Origin: Diphasiastrum complanatum
Taxonomy: Eukaryota > Streptophyta > Lycopodiopsida > Lycopodiales > Lycopodiaceae
DNA: 64,000 nt
Reading direction: 5' to 3'
NCBI GenBank assembly: GCA_029204225.1
Contig: CM055095.1
Span: forward strand, 70,455,957-70,519,956
Position numbers and translations under genes: made by a program. Positions 1 to 11,877 of this stretch are shown here, piece after piece (the first letter of the stretch is position 1; every line of letters starts with the position of its first letter). Below the pieces are notes generated by a model that did not search any database, was not told the DNA's origin, and was given only the letters and a program-made list of their open reading frames with translations.

Positions 1-1189
1 AAGTTAAAAATCATATAAAGCAAGAGCATGTAAACAATCTTACCTAGCAAGTATACCAACATAAAGTAATCCAAGCATCTAACTTTGAGAGAATCTAGAT
101 TCTCTTGAGTAGGCTGAGTGGTAACCAAGTACACCAGAACTAACAAGAACAAGCTAAGAATAACACCACAGGAAACAGGAAACTAAAATTAGCACCATTG
201 AAGGAATAAAGAGCTTAAAGGAATAAGAAAACACACCAGATCCCATAGTTCCTATAATCGCTTAAAAGAACGAGTTCGTTAGAAGGATAATCTAGTTTCT
301 AGGAGGAAGTGAGTGGAGTTTATTCTACTCTTAGTGACAGGACACCAACATTGTCGTGAGCGTGTTTACAATAAGCTCAGAAAGAAAACCTGTAAGTATT
401 GAGATTGACTGGAACGGTAGATCAATGATCAAAAGGTCCTGACTCCTTAAACATACGTGTGGATGTCAGAAAGAAAGATACTCCAATGTACTCTTGCAAA
501 AAGTGGATTTATCTTATGTCCGTGATGTACAGACAAGCTAATCATGAGCTCCAGCCCTACTTTAGAAAGGTAATCCAAGTTAACCAGACAGACACTAGAT
601 TGGTATATGTGGAGCTACTGAATTCACTTTATCTTTGAGTAATTTATACCATAACGACATGTGCATTCACATAGAGTGAACCTACTTTGTGTACATAAGT
701 AGGGGAGGCTCTTGATGAACAATTCTCCCTCAATAGTTAGATTAATGTAAACACTCTTTCATGTGCATAGCTAAAGCTCGGGAAGAACTCACAAATTGCT
801 CATGAGGTGGATACTATAGGTAACATTTACGAGTATCTATCGGCGTGGAACTATGTCAAGATAGTAGCCCTCGGCTCAGCAATGGATCATGAAAATGGAC
901 CTTTTGGTTGCGTGATGAGTTCGCAATCATACTTATGTGCAAATCTAGGACATCAAAAAGGAGATCTGAGGTGTAAAGGCACGTCCAAAATAGAAAAAAA
1001 TTGCTGTTTAACTTGAAAGCAAGCATACTGAAGAACGAAATGCAAAAGTTGCTCAAATTGTATGAATCCTAACTAATCCTCATCTCCTAGACAAAAGAAT
1101 AGGACGTGTGTTGAAGCCTATGGCAAATCGATTCTAATTGGATTTTATATTTGATTAATTGATCTCATTTACAGAAGATCATTGCATTG
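1..1189. other. No gene seen
   Basis: I see no coding region, RNA gene or recognisable element here. The short ORFs overlap each other on both strands and carry no domain. Confidence 0.6.
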
Positions 1190-1559
1190 CATGAAATTGC
1201 GAACAGCTGACATGCAACCAACCTGAATTCACAGAGATGAAAGGCAGCCTCTTCCGATTGTTTGCTGGTGGTTGCGACCACAAGTAGCTTCGAAGACGAG
1301 AATCGCCTTCCGAATTTCAGTGTCGAGCTTAAATGCAAAGATGACTTGCGGTTGCTGTATCTGCCGCAATGGTCTACAGCTTATGCACAGACTTTGGAAA
1401 CGAAGAATCGGAGGGAGAAGGAAGAGATAAATCAAAGCAGGACGCATGCAAATTCAGAATTCAACAAGAACGAAGGCCACACCATGCATGCATCATGGAT
1501 CATCTGTACAGTTCCATGCATCATAATTCGACATCAGCGAGAACGAGCGAGCGAGTGAG

Positions 1560-1604
<45 letters not shown>

Positions 1605-2035
1605 GCGAGAGCGAGAGCGAGAGAGAGAGAGACGAAGAAAATGGCGTTCCACCGAACCCCATAGGTAGCCGACGGCTTTGTCATGGGGCGTTAGGCCTGT
1701 TACCTCATCAACTCTAACTTCTCTCCAAAGTAGGTACCCTTGAATTATACATGTCATGTGAAAGGTTAAAAAAAAGAAAGCCCATGGGAGTAAAATGTCC
1801 CTAGGGGCGCACGTCAAATTCGATCAAATTCCAAGCTTGCCCCTGGATAGTCTCAATAAAGTACATGAGCTAATAATTACTACGTCTTAACTTGTGGATT
1901 AGATATTGGTTTTTTGGAAACACACGATAAAGATATAATGACATGTCCTATTGTCGTGCCACGAGGAGAGAGTGCGAGTTATTATATCTTACCATGGGTC
2001 GACAAACACCCATTATCGTACATAATGTGTGTCAC
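1190..2035 (+). repeat. Duplicated segment, copy 1
   Basis: This stretch resembles 14690-15935 in the same orientation. The best matched blocks are 1195-1260 with 14705-14780, 1321-1345 with 14835-14859, and 1981-2031 with 15880-15931. Both copies contain a GA microsatellite at the equivalent place. Identity looks roughly 70-80% in the matched blocks and is absent between them. I read it as an old segmental or tandem duplication; the offset between copies is about 13.5 kb. Confidence 0.7.
1537..1633 (+). repeat. GA/GCGA microsatellite
   Basis: An impure simple repeat of GA dinucleotides mixed with GCGA tetranucleotides. It creates Arg/Glu- and Ser/Leu-rich artificial ORFs on both strands, which I do not accept as genes. 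Confidence 0.95.
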
Positions 2036-2884
2036 TAACTAGCAATGCAATTTTGTTATGCCAATTGCAGGCAAATATTGCTTCAAAGTTGACATATGCA
2101 AATTATAACCAAAATACAAATCGCGTATCGCGTAGTAAGTAGCCTTTGTCTGAGGGGGCTTCACAGTGTTGTATGTTGCTGTATTTGGTTTGATCTAACT
2201 CGTAATTGAAACAAATGACAATCTCTAAAAAATTTCAAAATCCCTAAAAAAACAACATAACAATGATGTTATTTTCATATGTTGTAAACAATTGAATACA
2301 TTTATTAAGATAGCTACATGTTTGCACATTTTAAATATTTCATCAACATAACATAAATATTCAAAACTTTGCATAATATTTTATTCGTAGATGCATTTGT
2401 AATATCAAATATTGCAAGTAGCTCATATGAAAGATGGGTTTTCCGTGCCAAAATCTTATCAGCATGTTATAGACATTTAACGTTTCGCAAGAAGTTTGAA
2501 GCATGCATCTATTGATATTTCAAGCTAATAAAACTGAAACAACCCGATACCTTTCTAGATTTGGTATATGTTTCCAAATCTCTAAAATCTTATGCAACAT
2601 AAATATTGAAACATGACATTAAATTGCATTTGAAGATGCATTTGTATTTAACAGCTATTGGAAGCACCTTATTTATAAGATCCGTTTATGTCATAACGTT
2701 ATCTACATGACATAAATATCTGACCATTGGAATCAAATTACATCATGTTTACATTTTCCACCCAAAATTAAAGCTTCCGACCTATATCATGAAAATATGC
2801 CTTCACATCAAAACAATTACATTTCAATGTTATTAGTAGATATCCCATCTGCTAGTCAAGTCAAAGTTTATGAAATTCGTGAGA
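2036..2884. other. A+T-rich, diverged repeats, no gene
   Basis: No coding signal. Two stretches beginning near 2388 and 2630 resemble each other (both contain GATGCATTTGTA followed by similar text), suggesting a very diverged tandem repeat of about 240 bp. Confidence 0.5.
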
Positions 2885-3085
2885 AAAAATTCAATTAAAT
2901 CATGTAGTGGTGTTGGCTTTTCCACCAACGAAATTGTATGATATTTCATGCATGAAGATTTTCCACTTCATGCGTGATAGGTTTTTTGTTAAATTAAATC
3001 GTGTAATGGTGCTGGATTTTCCACCAACAAAACTGCATGATATTTCATGCATGAATTTCCCACCTCATGCATGATAGGTTTTTTG
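2885..3085 (+). repeat. Two-copy tandem repeat, about 99 bp
   Basis: Two adjacent units share the landmarks TTTTCCACCAAC (near 2918 and 3018), ATGATATTTCATGCATGAA and GATAGGTTTTTTGTT (near 2976 and 3073). The spacing of 97-99 bp shows a direct duplication with small indels. Confidence 0.85.
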
Positions 3086-3530
3086 TTACTTCAAAATCAT
3101 TACTATTGTGTAGCTAATGTGAATTGAAACTTGTTCAACATTATTGATGACATATTTTAAGAATTTTGAAATTTGCAAAATTTGTTTAGGAAATTAAAAT
3201 CATAGTATGTAATGTTGGTTATATTGATGAATATCCATAATTTCTATGGCATTACTAAAAACAAGAACATAAATGAAAAAGCAATATGTACAATAGAAGA
3301 AGTGCACAATATTGTGATATCAAATTTAGATGCAGTATTTTAGAAAGATTAAGATTCATTGTAGTTCATAAAATTCAAAAGATTATAGCATATAGCATAT
3401 AATTTGTACGTGTCATTTCATACATGAAGACATGCATGGTAGTTTTTTTGTTGCATCAAAATCATTACTATTGTGTAACCAATGTGAATTGAAACTTGTA
3501 CAACATTATTAATGACATTTAAGAATTATA
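3086..3530 (+). repeat. Spaced direct repeat, offset about 365 bp
   Basis: The text at 3091-3165 recurs at 3456-3530 with few changes. Both copies share TCAAAATCATTACTATTGTG and then a near-identical GTGAATTGAAACTTG block. The first copy directly follows the 99-bp tandem repeat, so the whole 2.9-3.5 kb stretch looks like a fragment of a diverged repeat family. Confidence 0.75.
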
Positions 3531-5080
3531 AGAGGATCATTGCAAGCTGGAAAGCTTTTTAGATGATGGAAGCAAGATGCCAAAAAATTAATGACATCTT
3601 ACTAGCATACGAAGAGGTCACAATTTGAGACCTTTCACTCTATGCATTAGAGGTATTTCGAGCACCAAAAGGGCCTTTTGTCAAGATGTTGTTTTTGACT
3701 TTTCAACTATTTGACGTACACATGGCCCAATTATATATTTACACCTGTGAAAGACCATAACGTTGTTTGCCGATCGAAATTTTTTGGAGCTCTCCGATCC
3801 CGCCGACTTGTGATTGGATCGTAATTGCTACCTGTGAGTTTCCCGAGTGCCTGTGACTTACCCAGGAATATTGTCTCAATTTCTGTTTGTAATGAAAAAG
3901 ACTCTGATGGCTCTTGGATACCACATATCTATAGAATATTTCAGTGGGTTTTAATGCATCCCTCATCAAGAGCTGTTTTTCGTAAGAGAAAATCAAATAT
4001 GAATTGGAAAGGTAGAATTTTGGAACCTCAAAGTTTCACCTGGTGGTCGATCCATTTCAGAGGTCTTGGTTCAATATGTGTGCATGCATAAGGAAACTAA
4101 AGTGGAAGGCGGAAGTTCAAATGACTCAAATGCAATTGTAAGCTTTGACTTTGAGCTGTAAATCAATCATTTAGACGTCTATCTAAGTATTTAAATGTTA
4201 TATTTTTAATTGGTTTTTGCATATGTGTATCCATCAAGCATAATCGAGTGGCAACCTATACAATCTCTTGTCGGCATCATAGATATTATTCATTCTTATA
4301 TTGGTCTTCTGGAATACAAGAACCGCTCCATGATATCACTTTTGGATTCTTGTATTTTCTTCTATGATTCATCTTACACACCATCTATTAGATTATGGCG
4401 ATATCATTACCCTCTTATGATTAGAGGCAATATCATTACCCTTTTTCTCGGTATGAGGTGGAAGATTAGAGGCGATATGATTACCCTCTTTCTCAAGGGC
4501 AGACTGGATTCCTCTGGATTCTACAATAGTAGAGAGCTCCCGATCAAGGTTTTTATGGACATTCAAAACTGTATGAAATATAGCACTAGTTCAAAAATCA
4601 ATAGATTGCACTGGTTTCTACCTTTTGCAATGTTTGTAGATTTTTTTGTTGAATGTAATATTCATAGAACAATGGCAATGTTTATTTGTAATAATTTAAC
4701 AAACGATATGTTATCATTATTTTTTTCTATAAATTTGCACGCCTTTTTGAATTTTTGATATTTTGTTGATCTATTTTTGTATCGAATTTGAACACGTCTG
4801 TAAAACCATTGAAATAGTTGGATGATGTAACTATTTTTTTGAGATGTTTCACCGTGTTGTGTATTTCGATGAGAAATTCTGCTCTCGCTTGCGAATGTGA
4901 TTTCTCCATTCCTTGTGATGAACAAATACTTAGATTGCTATAAGCTTTTGCAAAAATGATATATAATATCATAAAATGTGGATACAAGCATTGCCATAGT
5001 AATCACTTTAAATTATTATATGTGCAATGAAATTATAATTCTAAGAGTTACATTGAAAAGAGAATTACCATATAATGTGT
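3531..5080. other. No accepted gene; short repeats at 4398-4494
   Basis: A 182-codon ORF (4210-4758, +) exists but shows no domain and has the A+T-rich, hydrophobic composition of chance ORFs. Within it, three short units containing GATATCATTACCCT or a close variant begin near 4398, 4427 and 4472. That is a small local repeat, not a protein signature. Confidence 0.5.
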
Positions 5081-7615
5081 AATATGATCTGCACCCCAGG
5101 CGCCTTTAACTGCATCCACAAACTCAATTGTTGATTTCTCAATTAGTACGACATCAGTATCAAACAGTTTATCTTTTGTGAGCAATTTGACCATGTTGTC
5201 AAGCTCTCTCTAGACTTCAAACTTTTTAAGCCTTCTTGTCCCTTTATCTTCAAAATCTTGTGTGTCAGAAATAACATCTTTCCAAATTGAGTATTGGATT
5301 TTGGTCGATTTTTTGGATTGATTTGATAAGAAACTACGAGCTTTGGATCATCCTATGCTTGGTTTGCAAGGGATATTTTTTTTTTTTTTATGAAAGCTTC
5401 TCGTCCTTTTGTATTTTAACGTGTCCTTTATGAAGATCCACTTTTGATAGAACTTCCTCCAATCGAGCTTGTTTGGATGATGACTCTAGCTTAGTATTCC
5501 AAGGCTCAAACAAAACATGAAGGTATATCAATTTTTTTTATAATTCTTACCTTTCCATGTAGTATACAAATGTGAATATTTTTAAAAAGAATCAGTAATA
5601 CTAGTTTCCAGTTTGGATCTTTTATATCTCTTGAAACTCTCGTGCTCTTCGACTTGTCTTTTGTAGTTTTCATGCAATAGAGACATGGATGTTTTGAATT
5701 TGCTCCATGTGACACATTAAACATGGACTTCAACGACTTCAAGTCTCCAGCCAAATGTCATTCCACATTAAAATCACTTATTCCAGGAACATCGAGTGGT
5801 GTGTCGTTCATATGATTTTTAATTATCTCTGAATAATCTGGTTTATTAAAAATCCAAAATAGAATTTCATGATCTTCTTTTAAAACTTGTTTAAAACACA
5901 AAATCATAGCCTATATTAAGCGAGTTGAATAGTTTAACTCGATCAAATATATCTAAATCTTAGGTAATAACAAAACAATATTACCTTAAAATACATAATC
6001 ATAAATTCACTAAAAGAACTAGTTACTAGTATTCAGTAAAATAGATTTAAACCTTAGAGAAGAACACAACAATATTACCTAGAAAGCTACTAACCACCAA
6101 ATGTTATTTTCGGACTGCACATTGAAATTGAGGCTCTCCGAGTTTATCGTATTGCTTGATGCTCCATTCATAAGTGTAACACTAACCCTTTACTTCTGAT
6201 TCATTTAACTTGAGAACTAATATCAATTTTTCAACACTTTCATTTGAGATTCCATAAAACTTTACAATAAATCTCAGTAAATGATTCAAATCTACAAACA
6301 TGTTGTTGGTAGAATCATATGACAAAGTGCCAAGTTTTGAGTTATAAGTTTCATTGATGGTAAGGATTACCAATGATATTTTGCATACCCTTGTTAAACA
6401 CATCCCTCTCTAATTTGATTTGAAATGGCCGAGGAATAGGAAAAAAATTTAGATGTACTTGTCCAAATGCCTCTTTGATAATTTTAAACATTGTATCATA
6501 TGCATCCCTACTAATACTAGAATAATCACATATTTCTTGTATCAATTTTTGGTCAATAATCTTGCCGACTTTGCTCATAAGGGCCTCTGCAATCTTGGAC
6601 TTAATTCAAGAATATCGTTGATTTCCTAGTAGACTCGTCGACTTGGTTGTAAGTACTGCACTCAAAGATTTTTCAATCATGTCCTTGTCTTTCGGATTTT
6701 GATGGGTGACTTATGATGATCTGCAAAATAAAAATAAGATTTAGAAAAAAACAATTCACAATCAATGATGTGCCAAATGAAACAAAATACATGAATAGTT
6801 TAAAACAACATCTTACTTGAAAGCCCAAATTCTTTTTTTTTCCGTTGACCTCCACTTTATGAAAGCTCGTCAATAACTTTTAACATAATTCTTTTTTGCT
6901 TATTGTTCTATATTTTTCTTCCATAATGTGTTCACTTCTGCATTTATTTGACAATATGAGATACGCAATGTTTGTACAATTAGTTTCATATTGTCATTTT
7001 CTTGGTTAAGATTTAATATAAGATTTTGCAAATGAAAATTATCTAACTTCAAGATTTCATTCTCTTCTTTTGTTTGCAACAAAAGAGTTTTTCTTCCTCT
7101 ATAGTCAGCAAGCAAACCATTCAACATATTTTTGAACAATAGATTTTTTTCATTGAATTACCAATGTCATAAATTCTCAATCTTTCACAATAACCCATTA
7201 GACCATTGTGTCCACACAAAAACAATATGAGTTGCGTCATTGATGCAAAATTTGGATGTTGCATTGAGTTTGAATCGATTGGATATAAACTTCCATCAAC
7301 CCATAGATCACAATGTTTCCTATCTTCCATCCTATGATGGATTATTTGGTGAGCTGGTAATGTGGATCCTTTCAGATTTTTTTTCGACATTGGAGCATAT
7401 TCTGTCGGAAGATCAATATGGAGATGATAATTAGACATCTTGATAATCGATAGATTAATCCAGTAGAAAACCAAATTGCTATATATGTTGCAAGTTATTA
7501 AAACTCGTCTTAATTGAAAAAATTTCAACTGCAAAAGTTTGAAATAACCTTGGCGCTCTTTTTGATCCAACACACTCCATGTTTCTTGTTTGATATGCAA
7601 TTCAAAGCTTTGCAA
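5081..7615 (-). pseudogene. Decayed, probably multi-exon gene, unrecognised
   Basis: I do not recognise this gene. Read on the minus strand, several separated segments look protein-like. 7140-7615 is the last part of an N-terminal region with a Gln/Leu/Phe-rich coiled coil. 6900-7139 is a second coiled-coil segment rich in Glu, Asn and Leu. 6360-6690 is one frame with a single internal stop, containing the motif SSISRDAYD. 5500-5900 contains GDLKSL followed by a HPCLYC Cys pair. 5090-5215 ends with AWGADHITHYM. The 6360-6690 and 5090-5215 segments each run into a GT that could be a splice donor. Stops and frame changes elsewhere indicate decay. The layout suggests a domesticated or transposon-derived protein, but no transposase triad can be assigned. 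Confidence 0.45.
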
Positions 7616-7830
7616 TTATGACACAAGCATTTTTTCAATAGATGTGTGTTGAAATTGCAAAATTTTGAATTGCAAAAGTTCGAAATAACTTTGCTGCTCC
7701 TTTTGATCCAACACACTCCATGTTTTTTGCTTAATATGCAATTCAAAGCATTGCAGTTGCAAATTTTTGAATTGAAAAAATTTCAATTCACGTTGGCGCT
7801 CATTGTGATCCAATCTACTCAAAGTTTTTT
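7540..7830 (-). repeat. 141-bp tandem repeat encoding coiled coil
   Basis: The block beginning TTTGATCCAACACACTCCATG at 7561 recurs at 7702, 141 bp (47 codons) away. A weaker third copy starts near 7805. Because the unit is a multiple of three, the repeats stay in phase on the minus strand. Each encodes a Gln/Leu/Phe/Lys-rich heptad-like stretch plus the motif WSVLDQKE. It adjoins the decayed gene at 5081-7615 and may have been its N-terminus. Confidence 0.75.
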
Positions 7831-9170
7831 GGATGATATTTAGCTCGATAAGTCAATTCTCCTTTGATGCGCAAGCTATGAGTACATGGAGGAAAACTTT
7901 GATGTGCAATGCGATTTGCATTTACAAAAGATTATGTTAGTTAATGCTATAAGATTGAGTCTTGAGGTATAGACCCCACGCATTACGGCTACCTAACTTC
8001 CAGTTAACTACACACGTTACTAGTGAGGTCAAGTCACCGGAGCTATGCAGGCAGACCAAAAACTCGGTCGGAGTTTTAAAATCCGACAATTTTCTCTCTC
8101 TTATGTGGCATTTTTTAGGCAGCCCTTTTAGGGTTTGGAACTCATGTAATGGATGTGATGATTGGGGAGTCTCCTTTGCACAAAATAGGTTTAAAATAGA
8201 GAGAATTCAAAAGAGGCTACTAGGTTCTTACATGGAGTAGAACAAAATACACCTAATCCAATTTTGGCAAAAACATATTTTGCTTTGGAGGCCTTGGCTA
8301 TGAATAGAATAATACACTAAATTGAATGGAGCAAAAATTAATGAGGCGGGAGGTAAATTGATATTGAGAGATAACCTCTTATATAAAATTGAGCAAAATG
8401 AAGGGCCAAAAATTTTTGTAAATTGAAGTCCCTTTTCAAAACAAGATTTAACAAGGAGTTGTGGAAGGACTTTTCAAAAAAGAAGTTAAAATGCTAACAA
8501 AATTAGATCAATTAAGCATCAAAAGAATCAACTCAAAACCATATTGTTGCAAATGTTTTTGTGTTGAAAAAGCAAGCCATTTCTAGGACCAAACACTCAT
8601 CGTTTTACATAAGCTAAGACCAAAATGAGAATATGATGAACGAGCTTGCCGTAAATAAGCTAAAAATGAATGACATTGTCTACATGACAGCACACATATC
8701 ACCTAAGAGGAGTTGAAAGAGCTATTTTCAACAACATTGCAACCCCTTTGTGGTTCAAAACCATGTCAATAGGCATAAAATTTTATTTTAGTTATTAGCG
8801 CTTACTTCATATGGAAGCTCACGTTTGAAAAGAAAATTCTAGAGTCACATAGTTATGTTGCATATACTTAGATTATAAGCAGTTAATGTGTTTGGGTACT
8901 ATAATAGATTGTTAAACCATTTTTCTCACCGAATTCCTATTGCCACCCATTTCCGGTCAACTTTTAAACCCCGAAACCCCAGTTGTGCCCACCCATTTTC
9001 TAACCTCTTGTATTTGGTCATTCTCTTTGCCGATGAACACATCTATGACTAGCTATATAAACACATCGAATTTCATTTATTGTTTGCTTATGGGACTGCT
9101 GCAAAAGCCATAATGTCATGTCAATGGCCCTACTCCAACTGCGACAAAGAACAGTTCTACGCCACCTTTT
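7831..9170. other. No gene seen
   Basis: A+T-rich sequence with only short overlapping ORFs and no domain or element termini. Confidence 0.55.
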
Positions 9171-9179
9171 TTTTACATG

Positions 9180-9280
9180 ACCTTCCGCATGGAAGGTGCA
9201 TGTTAACAAAAATTTATATGACCTTTCGTGCGGAAAGTGGATGTAAAACAAAAATTGCGACAAAAAAAAAAAAAAAAAAA
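9180..9280 (+). repeat. Paired small hairpins and poly-A tract
   Basis: 9180-9197 is ACCTTCC-GCAT-GGAAGGT, a perfect 7-bp stem with a 4-base loop. A diverged second copy lies at 9221-9238, 41 bp downstream, with compensating changes that keep most of the stem. A run of 19 A follows at 9262-9280. The combination resembles the 3' end of a small retroposed or MITE-like element, but no target duplication was found. Confidence 0.6.
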
Positions 9281-10594
9281 CTGACAGTTTTCATGTTGAG
9301 ATCAAGGAGAAGACTAGTTTTGATCAAATTTATAGTAGATTGAGCTAGGTTTGGATCTATTTTGGATCTTGAAGATTGATCAAGCTCAAGATCACCTTAG
9401 ATCTTGTTGAGAATCAGAGAGTGATTCATCTCAAGTCCGAAAGAGAGCGGGATAGCTAGTTGTGGTCATATCTTGTACAATCTATCTTGTTTCATTGAAT
9501 CTATCTCCCTATTATTGAAGATGGCATCCATAAGTGCCTATCTATCTTTTGGATTCTAGTGATAGATTGAACTCTTCAAATTATTCAATTTGGCAATTCT
9601 CATAGTTTGGATCTAGATCTTTGATTTTTGCATCCTCCATCACTTTTAGGATTGATTGGGATTAAATTTGTTGTAAAATTTTGTCAAGACTCAAATTTCT
9701 TTTATTTGTGTGTCCTTTTCTAAAAACGAATCTATGGTCTGAATCTGGTTCTCATTTATGACTAGCAAGTTTCCGAGATTATTCGTCTACAGTATGATTT
9801 CACTGAAGGTAATTGTGAAGCATACAAAAGAACAAAATAAACATGTTGGTGAAGTCCCACTCTCTGGGACTATCAGCAGTTTTTTTTCCTGGAGCATATA
9901 ACAATTTGGTAACTGACTCTCCCCAAAAACTCGAATGAGCCTGAAGTAGTTCAAACAAATCACTCCACGTGGAAACGAAATTTGTTTCAGATGGTTTTCG
10001 TCCTAGCCTTGTATGCAAGTCTCTAATGTACAGACTATGCAGGGAAGATACTACATGATCGATTCGATATATTCTAGAAAAGTTTGGCCTTTTTGCTAAC
10101 AGTGTACTAACAAAGGTAACACATTCCTGCATATTCTTGGGTTGAGGCAAGGTCCAAAAGACAAAGCAGTTTTTATTAGACAAAGACAGCCTTGCACAAA
10201 CAAATATACAAGATTCTGCTGAGCAACTATCACCAGTCTTTATGCCCAAGATTTCCTGATATCAAAACTTAACTGGATTTGAGGACCCACCCCAAGGGGA
10301 ATGGGTCCACAATCTTATAAATTCTCCTGTACGAAGACTTATAGCTGGCAGTAAATCAAAGCAAAGTTTTTTCACCCTAGCTTTTTGCCAGCTGGACATA
10401 TTAATTCCAAAATGGTAAATCATGAAGAATTTGCAGAACAGATTAGAAGCATAATTCCCTCTAAAGCTTAGAAGCCCTGTGCTTTCAAAGGAAAAAGTTA
10501 TGCATAAATCTAAAATCAGGAAAGCACAGAGAAACAATAAAATTTTAGGTCTGAATGAACATGAAAATATCATTTTTTGGGATAAAAAATAATT
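9281..10594. other. Downstream flank of the carboxylesterase, no accepted gene
   Basis: Two minus-strand ORFs (9800-10249, 149 codons; 10262-10573, 103 codons) lie downstream of the carboxylesterase and on the same strand. I recognise no domain in them. They could be chance ORFs in 3' flanking sequence or a decayed exon. Nothing else is visible. Confidence 0.4.
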
Positions 10595-10600
10595 TTTATT
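10595..10600 (-). terminator. Candidate poly(A) signal of the carboxylesterase
   Basis: AATAAA on the minus strand, about 137 bases beyond the stop codon of the 10737-11789 gene, within the usual range for plant 3' UTRs. Confidence 0.4.
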
Positions 10601-10736
10601 AAGCTAAAACAATACTTTTTGTTTTCAATGCTTCAAATCCTTTATGAGGAGGTAATACTAGTCAATTTGACCTAACACAAAGATATATGAGAATGAGTCA
10701 CTAGTCTTTTGGAGATAATGGCAGTAGCCATCAACA

Positions 10737-11789
10737 TCAAGGTTGTGCATCAATGAACTTACAGATATCTCGGCGTACCTGCTTTGCAATCTTTTGCATA
10801 TCAAATATATGAAAAGCATGAATAGCACCTTCGTAGAAAAGCATGTCAACTATTTTTCCAGATTTTTCCAGCCCCTCTATGTACTTTATTTGCCAGTCTT
10901 GGAGGGTATCAAAAGAACCTATGGTGACAAGACTGTGAGGTAGTGGTACTTCAGATATATCTGCAGCATGAGGACCAAAAACATTACAGGTAGGATGGTC
11001 TCTGTTTGCTCCAAATGGGAGAAATGCTTTCCAGTACCAGTCTGCACTTTCAACAGAGATAACTGGAACGTTTACAAGCCGAATCTCAGAAGGTGTTCTT
11101 GCTTCTCCTCCAAAGAAAGGTTGAAGGAGCACATGCCCGCAGATTCTCACTGGATTCAAATCCTCTACAGCTGCCTTGCATCCAATGTGGTGAACAATAT
11201 TCCCCCCAGCACTGTCCCCCATAAGTACACAACGGGACAAGTCAGAATTGGATGGAAGAGCATTATGGCCTTCCAATTGAAGCCACTTAAGAACCCCAAA
11301 AGAATCATCATATGCAACTGGGTATCGATGTTCAGGTGCTCGCCTGTAATGTACTGAGATGACTACACAAGGCTTTTCTCGTGCAAGGTTTCTACAAAAC
11401 CTATCATAGAGGAAAAAATCTGGACATAAAATTACAAACCCCCCTCCATGATAATAGACTACAACTGGAAGCTTTTTGAAATCAATATCTGGATTACTTG
11501 GAGTTGCTTTTGTGTCACAAGGATAAAAAATCCTCACCCATACACCAGTTTCAAAATCAACAGTAACATCCCTGGATGCAACTCCTTTGACAGGTTTGCC
11601 ATTGGCAGGAACTTTTATTTCAATTAAATCTGCCAGGCGACGATTAATTGTGGAGTCTTTGCGCCTTGTCAAATCATTTGCTACTGTACAAATCTTAGTT
11701 ATACAACGGAGAATAAAAGGAATAGTAACATGACTAGCTCCAACTGTTTGTGTCTGTACTTCCACTATCTGGGTCTTGCCGATATCCAT
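10737..11789 (-). CDS. Carboxylesterase, CXE18-like (alpha/beta hydrolase)
   Basis: A 350-residue uninterrupted ORF, the usual length for plant class I carboxylesterases of the HSL/GID1 group. The oxyanion-hole motif HGGGF is at residues 114-118 and the nucleophile elbow GDSAGG at 191-196 (Ser193). The acid is probably Asp294 in SFDTLQD, and the catalytic His324 lies in AIHAFHIF. The motifs DLSRC, QPFFGGE and HAF.IF match my memory of Arabidopsis CXE18. The N-terminal part (INRRLADL, KVPAN) resembles GID1, but GID1 receptors have lost the catalytic His, which is present here, so I call an esterase and not a gibberellin receptor. There is no signal peptide or membrane segment, so a cytosolic or nuclear protein is expected. 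It would hydrolyse short acyl esters; the natural substrate is unknown. The ATG was chosen because it is the first Met and lies just downstream of a pyrimidine-rich leader. There are no introns, as in many CXE genes. Confidence 0.93.
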   Translation of the reverse strand: MDIGKTQIVEVQTQTVGASHVTIPFILRCITKICTVANDLTRRKDSTINRRLADLIEIKVPANGKPVKGVASRDVTVDFETGVWVRIFYPCDTKATPSNPDIDFKKLPVVVYYHGGGFVILCPDFFLYDRFCRNLAREKPCVVISVHYRRAPEHRYPVAYDDSFGVLKWLQLEGHNALPSNSDLSRCVLMGDSAGGNIVHHIGCKAAVEDLNPVRICGHVLLQPFFGGEARTPSEIRLVNVPVISVESADWYWKAFLPFGANRDHPTCNVFGPHAADISEVPLPHSLVTIGSFDTLQDWQIKYIEGLEKSGKIVDMLFYEGAIHAFHIFDMQKIAKQVRRDICKFIDAQP

Positions 11790-11823
11790 CTGCCACAGCC
11801 ATCAAGTTCGAATGATTGTGTGT

Positions 11824-11825
<2 letters not shown>

Positions 11826-11875
<50 letters not shown>
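11826..11875 (-). promoter_or_regulatory. (CT)25 tract upstream of the carboxylesterase ATG
   Basis: A perfect 25-unit dinucleotide repeat, CT on the gene strand, begins 36 bases upstream of the start codon. Pyrimidine tracts here are common in plant 5' leaders and core promoters and bind GAGA-type (BPC) factors in known cases. A role in this gene is inferred from position only. Confidence 0.6.

Positions 11876-11877
<2 letters not shown>

Noticed and set aside
1262-1817. Several ORFs of 60-99 codons on both strands
   Set aside because: They read through the GA/GCGA microsatellite and encode only Arg/Glu or Ser/Leu runs.
4210-4758. 182-codon ORF on the plus strand
   Set aside because: No domain, A+T-driven hydrophobic composition, and it includes a short non-coding-type repeat at 4398-4494.
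9800-10573. 149- and 103-codon minus-strand ORFs downstream of the carboxylesterase
   Set aside because: No motif or conserved look. They are in the position of 3' flanking sequence; kept only as a note.
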